Part shown: in pieces, positions 26,460 to 35,129 of the stretch
How positions within the stretch are numbered: position 1 is the first letter of the stretch
How the letters are laid out: every line of letters starts with the position of its first letter
Source of the DNA: Bacteroidota bacterium
GTDB taxonomy: Bacteria; Bacteroidota; Bacteroidia; Cytophagales; Cytophagaceae
Direction of reading: 5' to 3'
DNA length: 64,000 bases
NCBI GenBank assembly: GCA_023458555.1
Contig: JAEWYS010000001.1
Location: 372,001-436,000 of the forward strand
The notes under the pieces: model-generated
Seen by the model: only the letters and a program-made list of their open reading frames with translations
What the model was told of the DNA's origin: nothing
Databases searched by the model: none
Made by a program: the position numbers and the translations under genes

Positions 26460-27362
26460 ATGTTGAAAATTGCATATTCCGGTGTATATAATTATCCTGT
26501 GCCGGAGGGTCATCGTTTTCCCATGATCAAATACGACCTGATTGCGGAGCAATTGCTTTATGAAGGTCTTATTACCAGGGATAATCTTTTTGAGCCTGCG
26601 CCGGTTGAGGAAAAATGGATACTTGGTGTACATACTCCGGAATATTGGTACAAATTAAAAAACCTCTCTCTGACCCATCTTGAACAGCGACGTTCTGGTT
26701 TTGAACTGACGGCTGAGCTTGTTTACCGCGAACGATGTATAATGCAGGGCACAATTATGGCCGCCCGATATGCCTGCCAGTATGGGGTTGCCTTCAATAT
26801 TGCCGGTGGTACACATCATGCTTATCCGGACAAAGCCGAAGGATTTTGCTTATTGAATGACAATGCTATAGCTGCCGGTTTTCTGCTTCGGGAAAAACTT
26901 GCCGGCAGGGTACTCATTATAGATCTGGATGTCCATCAGGGCAATGGTACAGCCCGGATATTTCAGGATATCAATGAAGTTTTTACATTTAGTATGCATT
27001 GTGCAGAAAATGTTTTCTCCAAAAAAGAACAATCGGATCTGGATATTGAGTTGCCTGCGGGAACAGGGGATGAGCAATATCTTGCTATACTGAAACAGGC
27101 ATTGCGGGACATTGTCGATTCGTTCGGGCCTGATTTTGTTTTCTACCAGTCGGGGGTTGATGTATTGAAAAGTGATAAGCTTGGCTGGTTATCGTTGAGC
27201 AGAGAAGGGTGTATGGAGAGAGACCGCCTGGTGTTTGAATTTTGCAGTAAAAGGAAAATTCCTGTAGCGGTTGATTTAGGAGGAGGCTATTCATCCCGTC
27301 TCCCGGATATTGTAGAAGCTCATTGCAATACATTCAGGGTAGCAGAGAAGATTTACTTTTAA
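26460..27362 (+). CDS. Histone-deacetylase-family (AcuC/HDAC-like) deacetylase
   Basis: The 300-residue protein is an intact member of the arginase/deacetylase fold. Visible residues are the catalytic His pair in NIAGGTHHAYPDKAEGFC (H119, H120), the zinc ligands D157 and H159 in IIDLDVHQGNGT, D234 in FYQSGVDVL, and the transition-state Tyr Y277 in DLGGGYSS. Bacterial relatives deacetylate acetyl-CoA synthetase (AcuC), polyamines or unknown targets; the substrate here is not predictable. It converges with the gene at 27370, leaving 7 bp between the stops. Confidence 0.9.
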   Translation: MLKIAYSGVYNYPVPEGHRFPMIKYDLIAEQLLYEGLITRDNLFEPAPVEEKWILGVHTPEYWYKLKNLSLTHLEQRRSGFELTAELVYRERCIMQGTIMAARYACQYGVAFNIAGGTHHAYPDKAEGFCLLNDNAIAAGFLLREKLAGRVLIIDLDVHQGNGTARIFQDINEVFTFSMHCAENVFSKKEQSDLDIELPAGTGDEQYLAILKQALRDIVDSFGPDFVFYQSGVDVLKSDKLGWLSLSREGCMERDRLVFEFCSKRKIPVAVDLGGGYSSRLPDIVEAHCNTFRVAEKIYF

Positions 27363-27369
27363 GGAAGAA

Positions 27370-27825
27370 TCAGGAAAACATCTTTTGAAGAGCTGTCCAG
27401 AGCAGCTTTTTTCTGCTGACATCATGCTGAAGTACATTCAAAGAATCAGCGCACAGAATCATCTGATTATCCATCTGAAGCAGTTCATACATGGCGTGGG
27501 TTCCCGTCTTCGGATGCTGGCCGAAATATAATAGTTTGTCGGATGCGATTGCCGGGCTCAGAGTACCTGTTTCAATATGGTAATCTGCCGGAGTGAGTTT
27601 TATAGCATCCAGAACCTTGCTAAGAAATGCCAGCTCATCAGGAGTTGCTTCATTACAAAATACAATCAGTTTCTTTTTTGCTATCTGTGTCAGGGTATCT
27701 TCGGATGGAGAAGCTTGAGAATGAGAAGAAGGAGCAGACACCGGTAGGGTTGCGGACTGTGTATTTTGTATAAGATAAACAGGTTCTTCAAACAAAAATG
27801 GGATAAATTGTTCTCTTTGCTCCAT
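27370..27825 (-). CDS. Conserved-looking protein, possible HolD (DNA polymerase III psi)-like
   Basis: The 151-residue protein has a short aromatic N-terminus (IPFLFEEPVYLI), a Ser/Pro-rich linker (about 25-45) and a compact domain. That domain reads KKKLIVFCNEATPDELAFL, then a helix with SKVLDAIKLTPADYHIET, strands LLYFGQ and MILCADSLN, and a final helix RKKLLWTALQKMF. The order, spacing and the terminal KxxLWxxL helix resemble gammaproteobacterial HolD, which bridges the clamp loader and SSB. This is my inference from pattern, and psi is not commonly annotated in Bacteroidota. Without a profile search it should be treated as an uncharacterised protein with a testable fold prediction. Confidence 0.65.
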   Translation of the reverse strand: MEQREQFIPFLFEEPVYLIQNTQSATLPVSAPSSHSQASPSEDTLTQIAKKKLIVFCNEATPDELAFLSKVLDAIKLTPADYHIETGTLSPAIASDKLLYFGQHPKTGTHAMYELLQMDNQMILCADSLNVLQHDVSRKKLLWTALQKMFS

Positions 27826-27981
27826 TGTATATGCTGAAATCAGGCCAGGTATGATTATAAAATTAAGCCAACAGCCCGATTATTTCAAGTAAATAGCTTA
27901 ACATTTAATTTATCTGTCGTGTTATATCATTTGAGTCAGGGTATGTGTTGCTGTACCCCTGTTTGTCAAATATATACTAAT

Positions 27982-28134
27982 ATGGGAAATCTACTTTATA
28001 TTATAGCCATTGTGTTGATTGTAATGTGGTTAATTGGGTTTTTAGGATTTGGAGATACAGTTGGCGGAATTATACATGTTTTACTGGTGCTTGCGGTAAT
28101 CGCGTTTCTTCTTCGGGTGATAAGAGGTGTATGA
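27982..28134 (+). CDS. Small hydrophobic membrane protein (lmo0937-like)
   Basis: The ATG at 27982 gives a 50-residue protein with two membrane segments (LLYIIAIVLIVMWLIGFLGF and IIHVLLVLAVIAFLLRVIRG). An in-frame ATG lies 63 bp upstream, but that extension is Cys-rich and not membrane-like. The GNLLYIIAIVLIVMWLIGF start and GGIIHVLLVLAVIAFLLR end are typical of the very short lmo0937-type family, which is widespread and often stress-associated. Its molecular role is unknown. It ends 7 bp from the convergent thioesterase gene. Confidence 0.8.
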   Translation: MGNLLYIIAIVLIVMWLIGFLGFGDTVGGIIHVLLVLAVIAFLLRVIRGV

Positions 28135-28141
28135 AAACAAG

Positions 28142-28663
28142 CTATGAATTATCAGAAAGATTGAATATGCGCTGCAATTCTGTAGCATCTTTTGCCTGCA
28201 TCTTGCCTGCCAGAATGAGACGCAGCTGTCTTCGCCTCAGAGCTCCGTCAAAAAGCTCGATTTCTTCACTGGTTTCAGGTACGAGTTCGGGTACTCTTAT
28301 TGGTTTGCCCTGTTGATTCAGAGCAACAAAAGTGAAAAAAGCATGATTTGATTTCTCTTTTGTATTATCAGGTATATTTTCTGTCCAGACTTCTATGTAT
28401 ACCTCCATGGATGAGTTGAAGGACCTTGTAACCTGTGCCTTGAGGGTTACTACACTACCAAGCTTAATGGAAGAGTTGAATGAAACATGATCTACAGATG
28501 CTGTTACTACGATGCTGTTGGAATGTCTTTGTGCGGCTATTGCAGCAACCACATCCATCAGATGCATCATGCGACCTCCCATCATATTATGAAGAGGGTT
28601 TGTATCATTAGGCAGAACCATTTCTGTCATGGTTGCCAGAGAGTCTTTTGCGTATTTTTTCAT
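28142..28663 (-). CDS. Hotdog-fold acyl-CoA thioesterase (YciA/BACH-type)
   Basis: This 173-residue protein is a single-hotdog thioesterase that hydrolyses acyl-CoA to free acid and CoA. Visible marks are NPLHNMMGGRMMHLMDVVAA near residue 22 with the catalytic-region Asn, Gly and Asp, and SIVVTASVDHVSFNSSIKLG near residue 50. It continues with the FALVALN-like strand HAFFTFVALNQQGKPIRVP. The length and motif arrangement fit the YciA/BACH subfamily, active on medium to long chains. It shares direction with pcm, separated by 13 bp, so both are probably in one operon. Confidence 0.9.
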   Translation of the reverse strand: MKKYAKDSLATMTEMVLPNDTNPLHNMMGGRMMHLMDVVAAIAAQRHSNSIVVTASVDHVSFNSSIKLGSVVTLKAQVTRSFNSSMEVYIEVWTENIPDNTKEKSNHAFFTFVALNQQGKPIRVPELVPETSEEIELFDGALRRRQLRLILAGKMQAKDATELQRIFNLSDNS

Positions 28664-28676
28664 TTTATAATCAAGG

Positions 28677-29324
28677 TTAATTCCACCCCGAATGCCCTTT
28701 CAGTGGTACAAAGCTAAAATTGCCAAATTCCTGTATGGAAACATGGCCTGATAATTCTTTGGTCAGACGAAGCATCTTCTGGGTCTGCGCATCTCCAACA
28801 GGAATGACGAGAATGCCTTCAGGGCTCAGTTGCTCTACGAGTTTTTCCGGTATAGCCGGGGCGCCCGCAGTAACAATGATCCGATCGTATGGAGCCTGAG
28901 AAGGCAAGCCAAGCGTACCGTCTCCGCAGTAAAAATTTGCTTTATAGCCCATCTGGTTCAATAGTCGTCTGGATTGTTCGAATAAGGGTTTCATCCGTTC
29001 AATGGTATATACGCGACAGCCTATGGCCGCCAGTATGCTGCACTGGTAACCGGATCCGGTGCCGATTTCAAGGACTTTCAGTCCCTGCTTTACAGAAAGC
29101 AGCTGGGTCTGGAATGCTACCGTATATGGCTGTGATATGGTCTGTCCTTCTCCAATTGGAAAAGCCTTATCCTGATATGCATGTTCGAGAAAGGCCGGAT
29201 CCAGAAAAAAGTGTCTGGGCACTGTGCTGATAGCTTTTAGTACTGCCTGATCTGTGATACCCTTTTCCGTTAGTTTTCTGACGAGCAGATTGCGCATGCC
29301 TTTATGTCTGTAGCTGTCTTCCAA
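28677..29324 (-). CDS. pcm: Protein-L-isoaspartate O-methyltransferase
   Basis: Pcm (215 residues) repairs isoaspartyl residues in damaged proteins using S-adenosylmethionine. The family pattern is complete: VPRHFFLDPAFLEHAYQDKA near residue 34, EGQTISQPYTVAFQTQLL near residue 58, VLEIGTGSGYQCSILAA near residue 84 (the SAM-binding motif), and YDRIIVTAGAPAIPEKLVEQ near residue 145. The closing region has PLKGHSGW. The gene is divergent from the sugar transferase gene, with 133 bp between the starts. Confidence 0.93.
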   Translation of the reverse strand: MEDSYRHKGMRNLLVRKLTEKGITDQAVLKAISTVPRHFFLDPAFLEHAYQDKAFPIGEGQTISQPYTVAFQTQLLSVKQGLKVLEIGTGSGYQCSILAAIGCRVYTIERMKPLFEQSRRLLNQMGYKANFYCGDGTLGLPSQAPYDRIIVTAGAPAIPEKLVEQLSPEGILVIPVGDAQTQKMLRLTKELSGHVSIQEFGNFSFVPLKGHSGWN

Positions 29325-29457
29325 AAGAGTAATGCTTTATTTTTAGTAAGAATTTTTTCTGGTATTATTAAAAGAATATTTTTGTATCTGATACAACTGA
29401 TTAATTTGCGTTATAGTGACAAAATTAGTGGATTAATTTAATTCCTTTTTATAAACG

Positions 29458-30858
29458 TTGAAGAAAACCTACCACCTTTCCTGGTTTCTTATTGCTGACT
29501 TTCTTGGAGCATATGGAGCATGGCTCTTGTTTTTTGCTCTCAGAAAGTATATCCTCGAGGAGGAGCCGGAAAGCATATTTCAACTCAAAGCCCTTACCGG
29601 AGCAGGTGTTATCGCCCTGTTTTGGGTAGTCCTGTATTTTCTGGCCGGTTTTTATAAAGATATTTACAGGCGTTCCAGGGTAAAGGATCTGTTTAGTCTG
29701 GTAGGCTATAATATCATCGGAGTGGTGCTTGTCTTTTTTGTCTTACTGCTGGACGATGAGGGAGTATCCAGTTATAAATCATATTATAAAACTCTGGGAG
29801 GGTATTTTATCATCCAGATGTGCTGTTCTGCCTGGGCCAGAATCATGGTGATTACCATCGTGAAAAGAATGATCAGGCAGGGCCGGATTGTTTTTAATAC
29901 CCTTATTGTCGGAGCCAATAAAAATGCTCTGGAAATTTATGAGGAGATTATGAAAAGTCCTGACTGGGGATTCCGGTTTATAGGATGTCTTTATGTAAAT
30001 GAGCCTGATGATGAAATCTTGAAAGGTCGTCTGAGAAGTTTCGGTACCTATTCAAACCTGACCAAAGTTATACGAAGAACATATATTGATCAGGTTATAA
30101 TAGCGATTGAGGCTTCTGAACACAAAAGGATACAGGAAATACTAACTAGTCTGGCCGGACATAACGTAAAAATCGGAATTATGCCTGATATGTATCAGTT
30201 GTTACTGGGGACGGTAAAAGTAAATCAGCTGGTGGATATACCATTGATTGAGGTAAATCCCGAAATTATCCCTCAATGGCAGCAGGTGTTTAAAAGGACG
30301 ATAGATATCGGAGTTTCTTTTATGGTTCTTCTGCTCGCTTTACCCTTTTTCTTTCTGATAGGACTACTGACCAAGCTAAGCTCGCCGGGACCGGTTTTCT
30401 ATAAGCAGGAGCGGATAGGTATGGGTGGAAAACCATTCAGGATAATAAAATACAGGAGTATGTTTGTTAATTCGGAGAAGGATGGTCCGGCATTAGCAAG
30501 TAATATTGATTCCAGGATAACCGGCTGGGGTAAAATAATGAGGAGGTATCGTCTGGATGAACTTCCACAGTTCTATAATGTACTGAAAGGGGACATGTCT
30601 CTCGTCGGTCCCCGTCCGGAAAGACAGTATTTTATTGATCAGATCGTATTGCTTGCTCCGGAATACAGGCATCTGCAGAAAGTCAGGCCCGGACTAACTT
30701 CCCTGGGGCAGGTAAAATTTGGTTATGCAGAAAATGTCAATGAAATGGTAAAGAGATTGAAATACGATGTTTTTTATATTGAGAACATGTCTATTGCCAT
30801 GGATTTTAAAATACTGTTGCATACAGTGCTGATCATTATTCAGGGACGAGGAAAATAA
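29458..30858 (+). CDS. Exopolysaccharide-initiating polyprenyl glycosylphosphotransferase (WcaJ-like)
   Basis: The 466-residue protein transfers a sugar-1-phosphate to undecaprenyl phosphate, the first step of exopolysaccharide or O-unit assembly. It has four N-terminal membrane helices, a central Rossmann-like domain starting TLIVGANKNALEIYEE near residue 150, a fifth helix near residue 283, and the catalytic bacterial sugar-transferase domain. That domain contains SSPGPVFYKQERIGMGGKPF, IIKYRSMF, DELPQFYNVLKGDMSLVGPR and the PGLTSLGQV segment. The start is a TTG (TTGAAGAAAACC); no ATG fits the first helix. No other polysaccharide genes are adjacent, so the rest of the pathway lies elsewhere. 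Confidence 0.93.
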   Translation: MKKTYHLSWFLIADFLGAYGAWLLFFALRKYILEEEPESIFQLKALTGAGVIALFWVVLYFLAGFYKDIYRRSRVKDLFSLVGYNIIGVVLVFFVLLLDDEGVSSYKSYYKTLGGYFIIQMCCSAWARIMVITIVKRMIRQGRIVFNTLIVGANKNALEIYEEIMKSPDWGFRFIGCLYVNEPDDEILKGRLRSFGTYSNLTKVIRRTYIDQVIIAIEASEHKRIQEILTSLAGHNVKIGIMPDMYQLLLGTVKVNQLVDIPLIEVNPEIIPQWQQVFKRTIDIGVSFMVLLLALPFFFLIGLLTKLSSPGPVFYKQERIGMGGKPFRIIKYRSMFVNSEKDGPALASNIDSRITGWGKIMRRYRLDELPQFYNVLKGDMSLVGPRPERQYFIDQIVLLAPEYRHLQKVRPGLTSLGQVKFGYAENVNEMVKRLKYDVFYIENMSIAMDFKILLHTVLIIIQGRGK

Positions 30859-30869
30859 CCTAATTTTAA

Positions 30870-31469
30870 ATGTTTACAGGGATTATAGAATGCACCGGAA
30901 AGGTGCTTGCCATAGATGATAAAGGCGGTTCAACAGACTTTGAAATTGCCGCAGATTTTGTAAATGAGCTGAAAATAGACCAGAGTATCAGCCATAACGG
31001 GGTGTGCCTTACAGTGACTGAGTTATTCGAAGCCAGCTATCGGGTAACGGCAATTCCGGAAACTCTGAAAAAAACGAATCTGGGAGCGTTAAAGACCGGC
31101 GACAGGATTAATCTTGAAAGAAGTATGAAAGCTGATGGCCGTTTTGACGGGCATATCGTACAAGGACATGTAGACCAGATTGCTGAATGCATTGCGATCA
31201 GACAAGAAGGCGACAGCCATTTATTTACATTTCGTTATGATGATACGCAGGGAAATTATACGGTAGAAAAAGGATCTGTCTGTATGAACGGAATCAGCCT
31301 TACTGTTATAGATTCAAAAGATGGAGAGTTTTCAGTAGCCGTGATTCCCTATACATTTGAATTTACCAATATGAATTTATTAAGAACAGGTGATATAGTG
31401 AATGTTGAATTTGATGTTATTGGAAAATATTTACGTAATTTGTTTCTTAAATATCAAACCAAACGATAA
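30870..31469 (+). CDS. ribE: Riboflavin synthase subunit alpha
   Basis: The 199-residue protein contains two tandem lumazine-binding domains. The first opens with the family signature MFTGIIECTGKVLAID and has SISHNGVCLTVTEL. The second repeats it with GHIVQGHVDQIAECIAI and KGSVCMNGISLTVIDS. It converts two molecules of 6,7-dimethyl-8-ribityllumazine to riboflavin and its pyrimidine by-product. It follows the sugar transferase after 11 bp and precedes a regulator gene by 46 bp. No FMN riboswitch is visible upstream. Confidence 0.95.
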   Translation: MFTGIIECTGKVLAIDDKGGSTDFEIAADFVNELKIDQSISHNGVCLTVTELFEASYRVTAIPETLKKTNLGALKTGDRINLERSMKADGRFDGHIVQGHVDQIAECIAIRQEGDSHLFTFRYDDTQGNYTVEKGSVCMNGISLTVIDSKDGEFSVAVIPYTFEFTNMNLLRTGDIVNVEFDVIGKYLRNLFLKYQTKR

Positions 31470-31515
31470 TATTTCGTAATATTCAATTTAAATAATATAA
31501 TATAATTCTAAGCCC

Positions 31516-32214
31516 ATGAATTGTTTGATAGTAGATGATGAGGAAATGTCACGAAGCATGGTCAGACACTTCGTTGAACAGACAGAATTTTTAAATCTGG
31601 TAGGAGTGTGTGAAAATGCCATTGAGGCTTCCAACTTCATTAATAAAGAAAAAGTCGATGTTATATTCCTGGATATTGAAATGCCTGAGATGTCCGGTTA
31701 TGAGCTGCTGGATACATTTGTAGATAATCCTCCTCAGGTTATTCTTGTGACTGCGAAGAAAGAGCATGCAGTTGAAGCATTTAACTATGATGTGACTGAT
31801 TATCTGGTGAAGCCGCTTACTTATAGCAGGTTTTTAAAAGCAGTAACCCGTGCTCAGGAGCGTATTAATTATCAGAATGCTGCTGCAATCGGCAACCGCA
31901 ATCATGAAGAACTGTATGTAAGAGCTGATTCCAGAATAGTAAAGGTGCGTTACGAAGACATTCTGTATGTTGAGGCGCTGGCAGACTACATTATGATTTT
32001 TACGGCAGATCAGAAGCTCATTGTTCATTCAACAATGAAGGGGTTTCAGAGCCGTTTGCCTCAGGATTTATTTGCAAGAGTACATCGTTCATTCATCTTG
32101 AATGTCAATAAAATAAATGCCATTGAAAACCTTTTTGTAGTAATTAATAAGAAATATATTCCGATCGGAGCCTCTTATAAGGATGATTTCATAAAAAGGC
32201 TCAACCTGCTTTAG
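31516..32214 (+). CDS. LytTR-family response regulator
   Basis: The 232-residue protein has an N-terminal receiver domain (residues 1-120) with acidic D7/D8, the phospho-acceptor D53 in VDVIFLDIEMPEMSGYELLD, and a conserved Lys in DYLVKPLTYSRF. A C-terminal LytTR DNA-binding domain follows (residues about 135-230), with the EALADYIMIFTAD and FARVHRSFILNVNKI segments. No histidine kinase lies next to it, so it is an orphan regulator within the window. LytTR regulators often control surface or polysaccharide genes; the nearby sugar transferase is one possible target, but this is conjecture. Its last 14 bp overlap the convergent PAP2 gene. Confidence 0.92.
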   Translation: MNCLIVDDEEMSRSMVRHFVEQTEFLNLVGVCENAIEASNFINKEKVDVIFLDIEMPEMSGYELLDTFVDNPPQVILVTAKKEHAVEAFNYDVTDYLVKPLTYSRFLKAVTRAQERINYQNAAAIGNRNHEELYVRADSRIVKVRYEDILYVEALADYIMIFTADQKLIVHSTMKGFQSRLPQDLFARVHRSFILNVNKINAIENLFVVINKKYIPIGASYKDDFIKRLNLL

Positions 32215-32779
32215 GTATATATCTTCTCACCGCCACTTTACATATATAATAAAACAGGGCTGCCCATAATGAGCCTGAAATCACTCCTGCTATAATATCG
32301 CCAGGATAATGCACAGCAAGATAAACCCTGCTATAACTGATTGCTGTAGCCCATATAAATAACAGACCTATATAGCGATATCTGTTCCGAAAAAGTAAAA
32401 ACAAGAATGTTGCCAGAGCGAACGTGTTGGATGAGTGTGATGATATAAATCCGAACTTACCACCGCATCCTGCAGGCATATGAAGGATCTCCTGCAAAGT
32501 CTCTACATGGCATGGCCTTAGCCGTTCTATACCCGGTTTTAAAAATGAGGAAGCAAATAAATCAGCGCAGGTGATAGTGCATCCGATGGAAAGCAGGATG
32601 ATCCACCATGCCCTGCCGAAGTTCTTATAAATAGCCAGAGCAATTAAAAGATAAAAAGGAATCCAGATGGCTTTTCCTGTAATCAGTATCATAAACTGAT
32701 CCCAAAACGGGGAGTGAAAACTGTTGAGCCAGATAAGGATATTGGTATCCAGCCGGGATAAGTCGTAAATTATATCCAA
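32201..32779 (-). CDS. PAP2-family membrane phosphatase
   Basis: The 192-residue protein has about five or six membrane helices and the three PAP2 phosphatase motifs: FLKPGIERLRPCH near residue 77 (KxxxxxxRP), GFISSHSSNTFALATF near residue 110 with the catalytic His, and SRVYLAVHYPGDIIAGVISG near residue 148 with the second His and Asp. Such enzymes remove phosphate from undecaprenyl pyrophosphate or lipid phosphates in the envelope. The substrate is not fixed by sequence. Its start overlaps the end of hemF by 10 bp, so the two are coupled. Confidence 0.9.
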   Translation of the reverse strand: MDIIYDLSRLDTNILIWLNSFHSPFWDQFMILITGKAIWIPFYLLIALAIYKNFGRAWWIILLSIGCTITCADLFASSFLKPGIERLRPCHVETLQEILHMPAGCGGKFGFISSHSSNTFALATFLFLLFRNRYRYIGLLFIWATAISYSRVYLAVHYPGDIIAGVISGSLWAALFYYICKVAVRRYIPKAG

Positions 32780-33660
32780 TGAATATCTTTTTTTAGAAGG
32801 TTTAACGTTTCTGCTTCCGGACTATTGGGGAGTGGCTGGAAATTATATTGCCATTCAGCTATTGGAGGCAGGCTCATAAGAATAGACTCAGTACGGCCAT
32901 TAGTCTCCAGCCCGAATTTAGTGCCTTTGTCATAGACCAGATTAAACTCTACGTAGCGTCCCCGGCGTACATGCTGCCATTCGATTTCACGTTGGCCATA
33001 CGTTTTATCCCTGTTTCTCCGGATTAGTTCGATGTACAGAGGAGAAAAAAGCATTCCTGTATCCTGAATAAACGGGAAATAAGTATTTTTATCCCTGGTA
33101 TCATTGCCCAGCCGGTCAAAGAATATACCGCCTATCCCTCTGGTCTCATCACGGTGAGGCAGGTAAAAATAATCATCAGCCCATTTTCTGAACCGTGTGT
33201 AGTAATCAGCATGATGTTTGTCACAAAGCGCTTTTAGCTCTGAATGAACAAATTTAGCATCATCCGGGATTATGTAGTGAGGTGTTACATCTATTCCTCC
33301 GCCGAACCAGCTTGTTCCTTCCGACATTTCAAAATACCGAAGGTTCATATGAATAATGGGAACCCATGGATTGACAGGGTGTAAAACAATTGATACGCCT
33401 GTTGCAAAGAAATCAGAGGGTGGCAAGTTAAGCGCTTTCAATATTTTTTCCGGAGTTTGTCCATGTACTGCTGAAAAGTTAACTCCGCCTTTAGCCAGTA
33501 CATTTCCATTGGTAATTACGCGGCTACGCCCGCCGCCGCCGCCTTCCCGTTGCCATAAGTCTTCTTTAAATACGGCTTTCCCGTCTTCATTTTCGAGTTG
33601 GGTGCAGATATGATCCTGAAGGTTTTTCAACCACTCTTGTATGTCGTCTTTTGTTAGCAT
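32770..33660 (-). CDS. hemF: Oxygen-dependent coproporphyrinogen III oxidase
   Basis: HemF (296 residues) carries out the oxidative decarboxylation of coproporphyrinogen III to protoporphyrinogen IX in aerobic heme synthesis. The full family pattern is present: GGGGRSRVITNG near residue 40, VNPWVPIIHMNLRYFE near residue 93, the YYTRFRKWADDYF stretch, ETRGIGGIFFDRL near residue 173, and VRRGRYVEFNLVYDKGTKFG near residue 230. Presence of the oxygen-dependent enzyme implies an aerobic lifestyle. It shares direction with the gene at 33663, separated by 2 bp. Confidence 0.95.
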   Translation of the reverse strand: MLTKDDIQEWLKNLQDHICTQLENEDGKAVFKEDLWQREGGGGGRSRVITNGNVLAKGGVNFSAVHGQTPEKILKALNLPPSDFFATGVSIVLHPVNPWVPIIHMNLRYFEMSEGTSWFGGGIDVTPHYIIPDDAKFVHSELKALCDKHHADYYTRFRKWADDYFYLPHRDETRGIGGIFFDRLGNDTRDKNTYFPFIQDTGMLFSPLYIELIRRNRDKTYGQREIEWQHVRRGRYVEFNLVYDKGTKFGLETNGRTESILMSLPPIAEWQYNFQPLPNSPEAETLNLLKKDIHWI

Positions 33661-33662
33661 AG

Positions 33663-35129
33663 TCAGTTTTCAGGTGCTATATAATAGATATGATCATTGC
33701 CCGATTTAAATATAAGTGAGGCTTTTCCCGGTTCAGGTATATCCGAATCGAATCCAATGTAAAGGTAAGGCTTATTTTCGGAATCTTGTAAATCAAAATT
33801 GGTATAGCTGTTTTTTCCTGTGATGGCAGAATAGTAGAAAACCGGGAAAATCTGATTGGTGCGTATTCTCTGATCTGGTTGATGTTGTTGTATCCAGTTA
33901 ATTATAGCGTGGTTTTTCCATAGCTTATTACTATATCCTCCGACTCCCGTTGTATACCATTTGTATAAATGATAGATGGTGCGGCTTATCGGATAAGTGA
34001 GCCATAGGCTGCCAATAATGATCAGAAGATATGCATGATGATTAAAGCGGTGCCTGTTGGTATATAAAAAATCAGCTCCTGACGATAGCAAGAGCAGAAA
34101 AACCGGATATACAGGAGCAAATATTCGGTCATCAAAATGATCATCCAGCTTCAGAAACAGAAAAATGATATTGGTAAAGATCAGATAACCTGCAAGAATT
34201 GTCAGCAGGCAGTAATGATACGGGGATAGCATGATGCGCCTGAACAGAAAAAAGCAGACTGGAATGGCAAAGAATAATATAAGCAGGCAGAATGATACCC
34301 GAATACTGAATGGTAGTTCGTCTGGCATAATCCAGGTAGATACCACATTCATGGTTTCACTCAGGTTATTCAATACACTATTTAGCGAAGGCTGATTTTG
34401 TTCGGTGACCAATCTGCCTGAACTGGTATACCGTGTTAAAAGGTAGAATATAAATGGGAGTATACTGAGCAGAAAATAGCTTGCAGCTGTAAAGATACGT
34501 TTTCTGTGACTGGATTCACGTGGAAAACCTAGTAGATACAGGCTTATTGCTGAAGTGATCACAATACCTGATTTTCGTTGAAAGCAAAGTAGGACTGAAA
34601 GCACTATTATAGTAATAAAAGTCCTGAGTGAGGGCTTTTTAATATATATTTTAAGTTGGTAAATGATGAGCAGGATCAGAGTGGTAAAAAAAGCTTCTGA
34701 CCATGCGAAAGCATAGACCAGCAGAATAGGCAATGAAAAGAGGGAGAGAACTGTTGCCCATATCCTAATCGTAAAAGAGTACACATCCTCTATGAGCAGG
34801 CTGCCAATGAGCCAGAACGACAGCTGCAGGGATAACAGATGAAGTCCAAGTGCGAATAGGACAGGAGATAGCCCGGTATATTTAAAAAGTGATAGTAAAA
34901 GCGGATATAACGGCGGCCATTCGACAAAAGGACTGCCATCGACTTTTTGCAATGAAGGCGGAAAGGATAAGGCTGCAGAGAAGTAATTGACGGAATCATC
35001 TGTGATTCCGAGGCCGTAAGGATATACGGAATACACATATAGTATTGTGGCCAGCAATGAGAGAACAGGCGGAAGCCATACATGGCAGGTAAGGGAGAGG
35101 TATAATCGATTGTTAGAACGGATATCCAA
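33663..35129 (-). CDS. GT-C-like membrane glycosyltransferase, unassigned
   Basis: The 488-residue protein has about 11-12 membrane helices and a soluble C-terminal domain of about 90 residues. It has the layout of GT-C transferases (ArnT/PMT-like). The first external loop carries an acidic pair in GLGITDDSVNYFSAALSF, followed by EWPPLYPLLLSLF, as in polyprenyl-phosphate-sugar dependent enzymes; a second loop has DDHFDDRIFAPVYPV. The donor and acceptor cannot be read. It overlaps the end of tamL by 17 bp and precedes hemF by 2 bp, so the run tamL, GT-C, hemF, PAP2 is one tightly packed unit. Confidence 0.7.
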   Translation of the reverse strand: MDIRSNNRLYLSLTCHVWLPPVLSLLATILYVYSVYPYGLGITDDSVNYFSAALSFPPSLQKVDGSPFVEWPPLYPLLLSLFKYTGLSPVLFALGLHLLSLQLSFWLIGSLLIEDVYSFTIRIWATVLSLFSLPILLVYAFAWSEAFFTTLILLIIYQLKIYIKKPSLRTFITIIVLSVLLCFQRKSGIVITSAISLYLLGFPRESSHRKRIFTAASYFLLSILPFIFYLLTRYTSSGRLVTEQNQPSLNSVLNNLSETMNVVSTWIMPDELPFSIRVSFCLLILFFAIPVCFFLFRRIMLSPYHYCLLTILAGYLIFTNIIFLFLKLDDHFDDRIFAPVYPVFLLLLSSGADFLYTNRHRFNHHAYLLIIIGSLWLTYPISRTIYHLYKWYTTGVGGYSNKLWKNHAIINWIQQHQPDQRIRTNQIFPVFYYSAITGKNSYTNFDLQDSENKPYLYIGFDSDIPEPGKASLIFKSGNDHIYYIAPEN

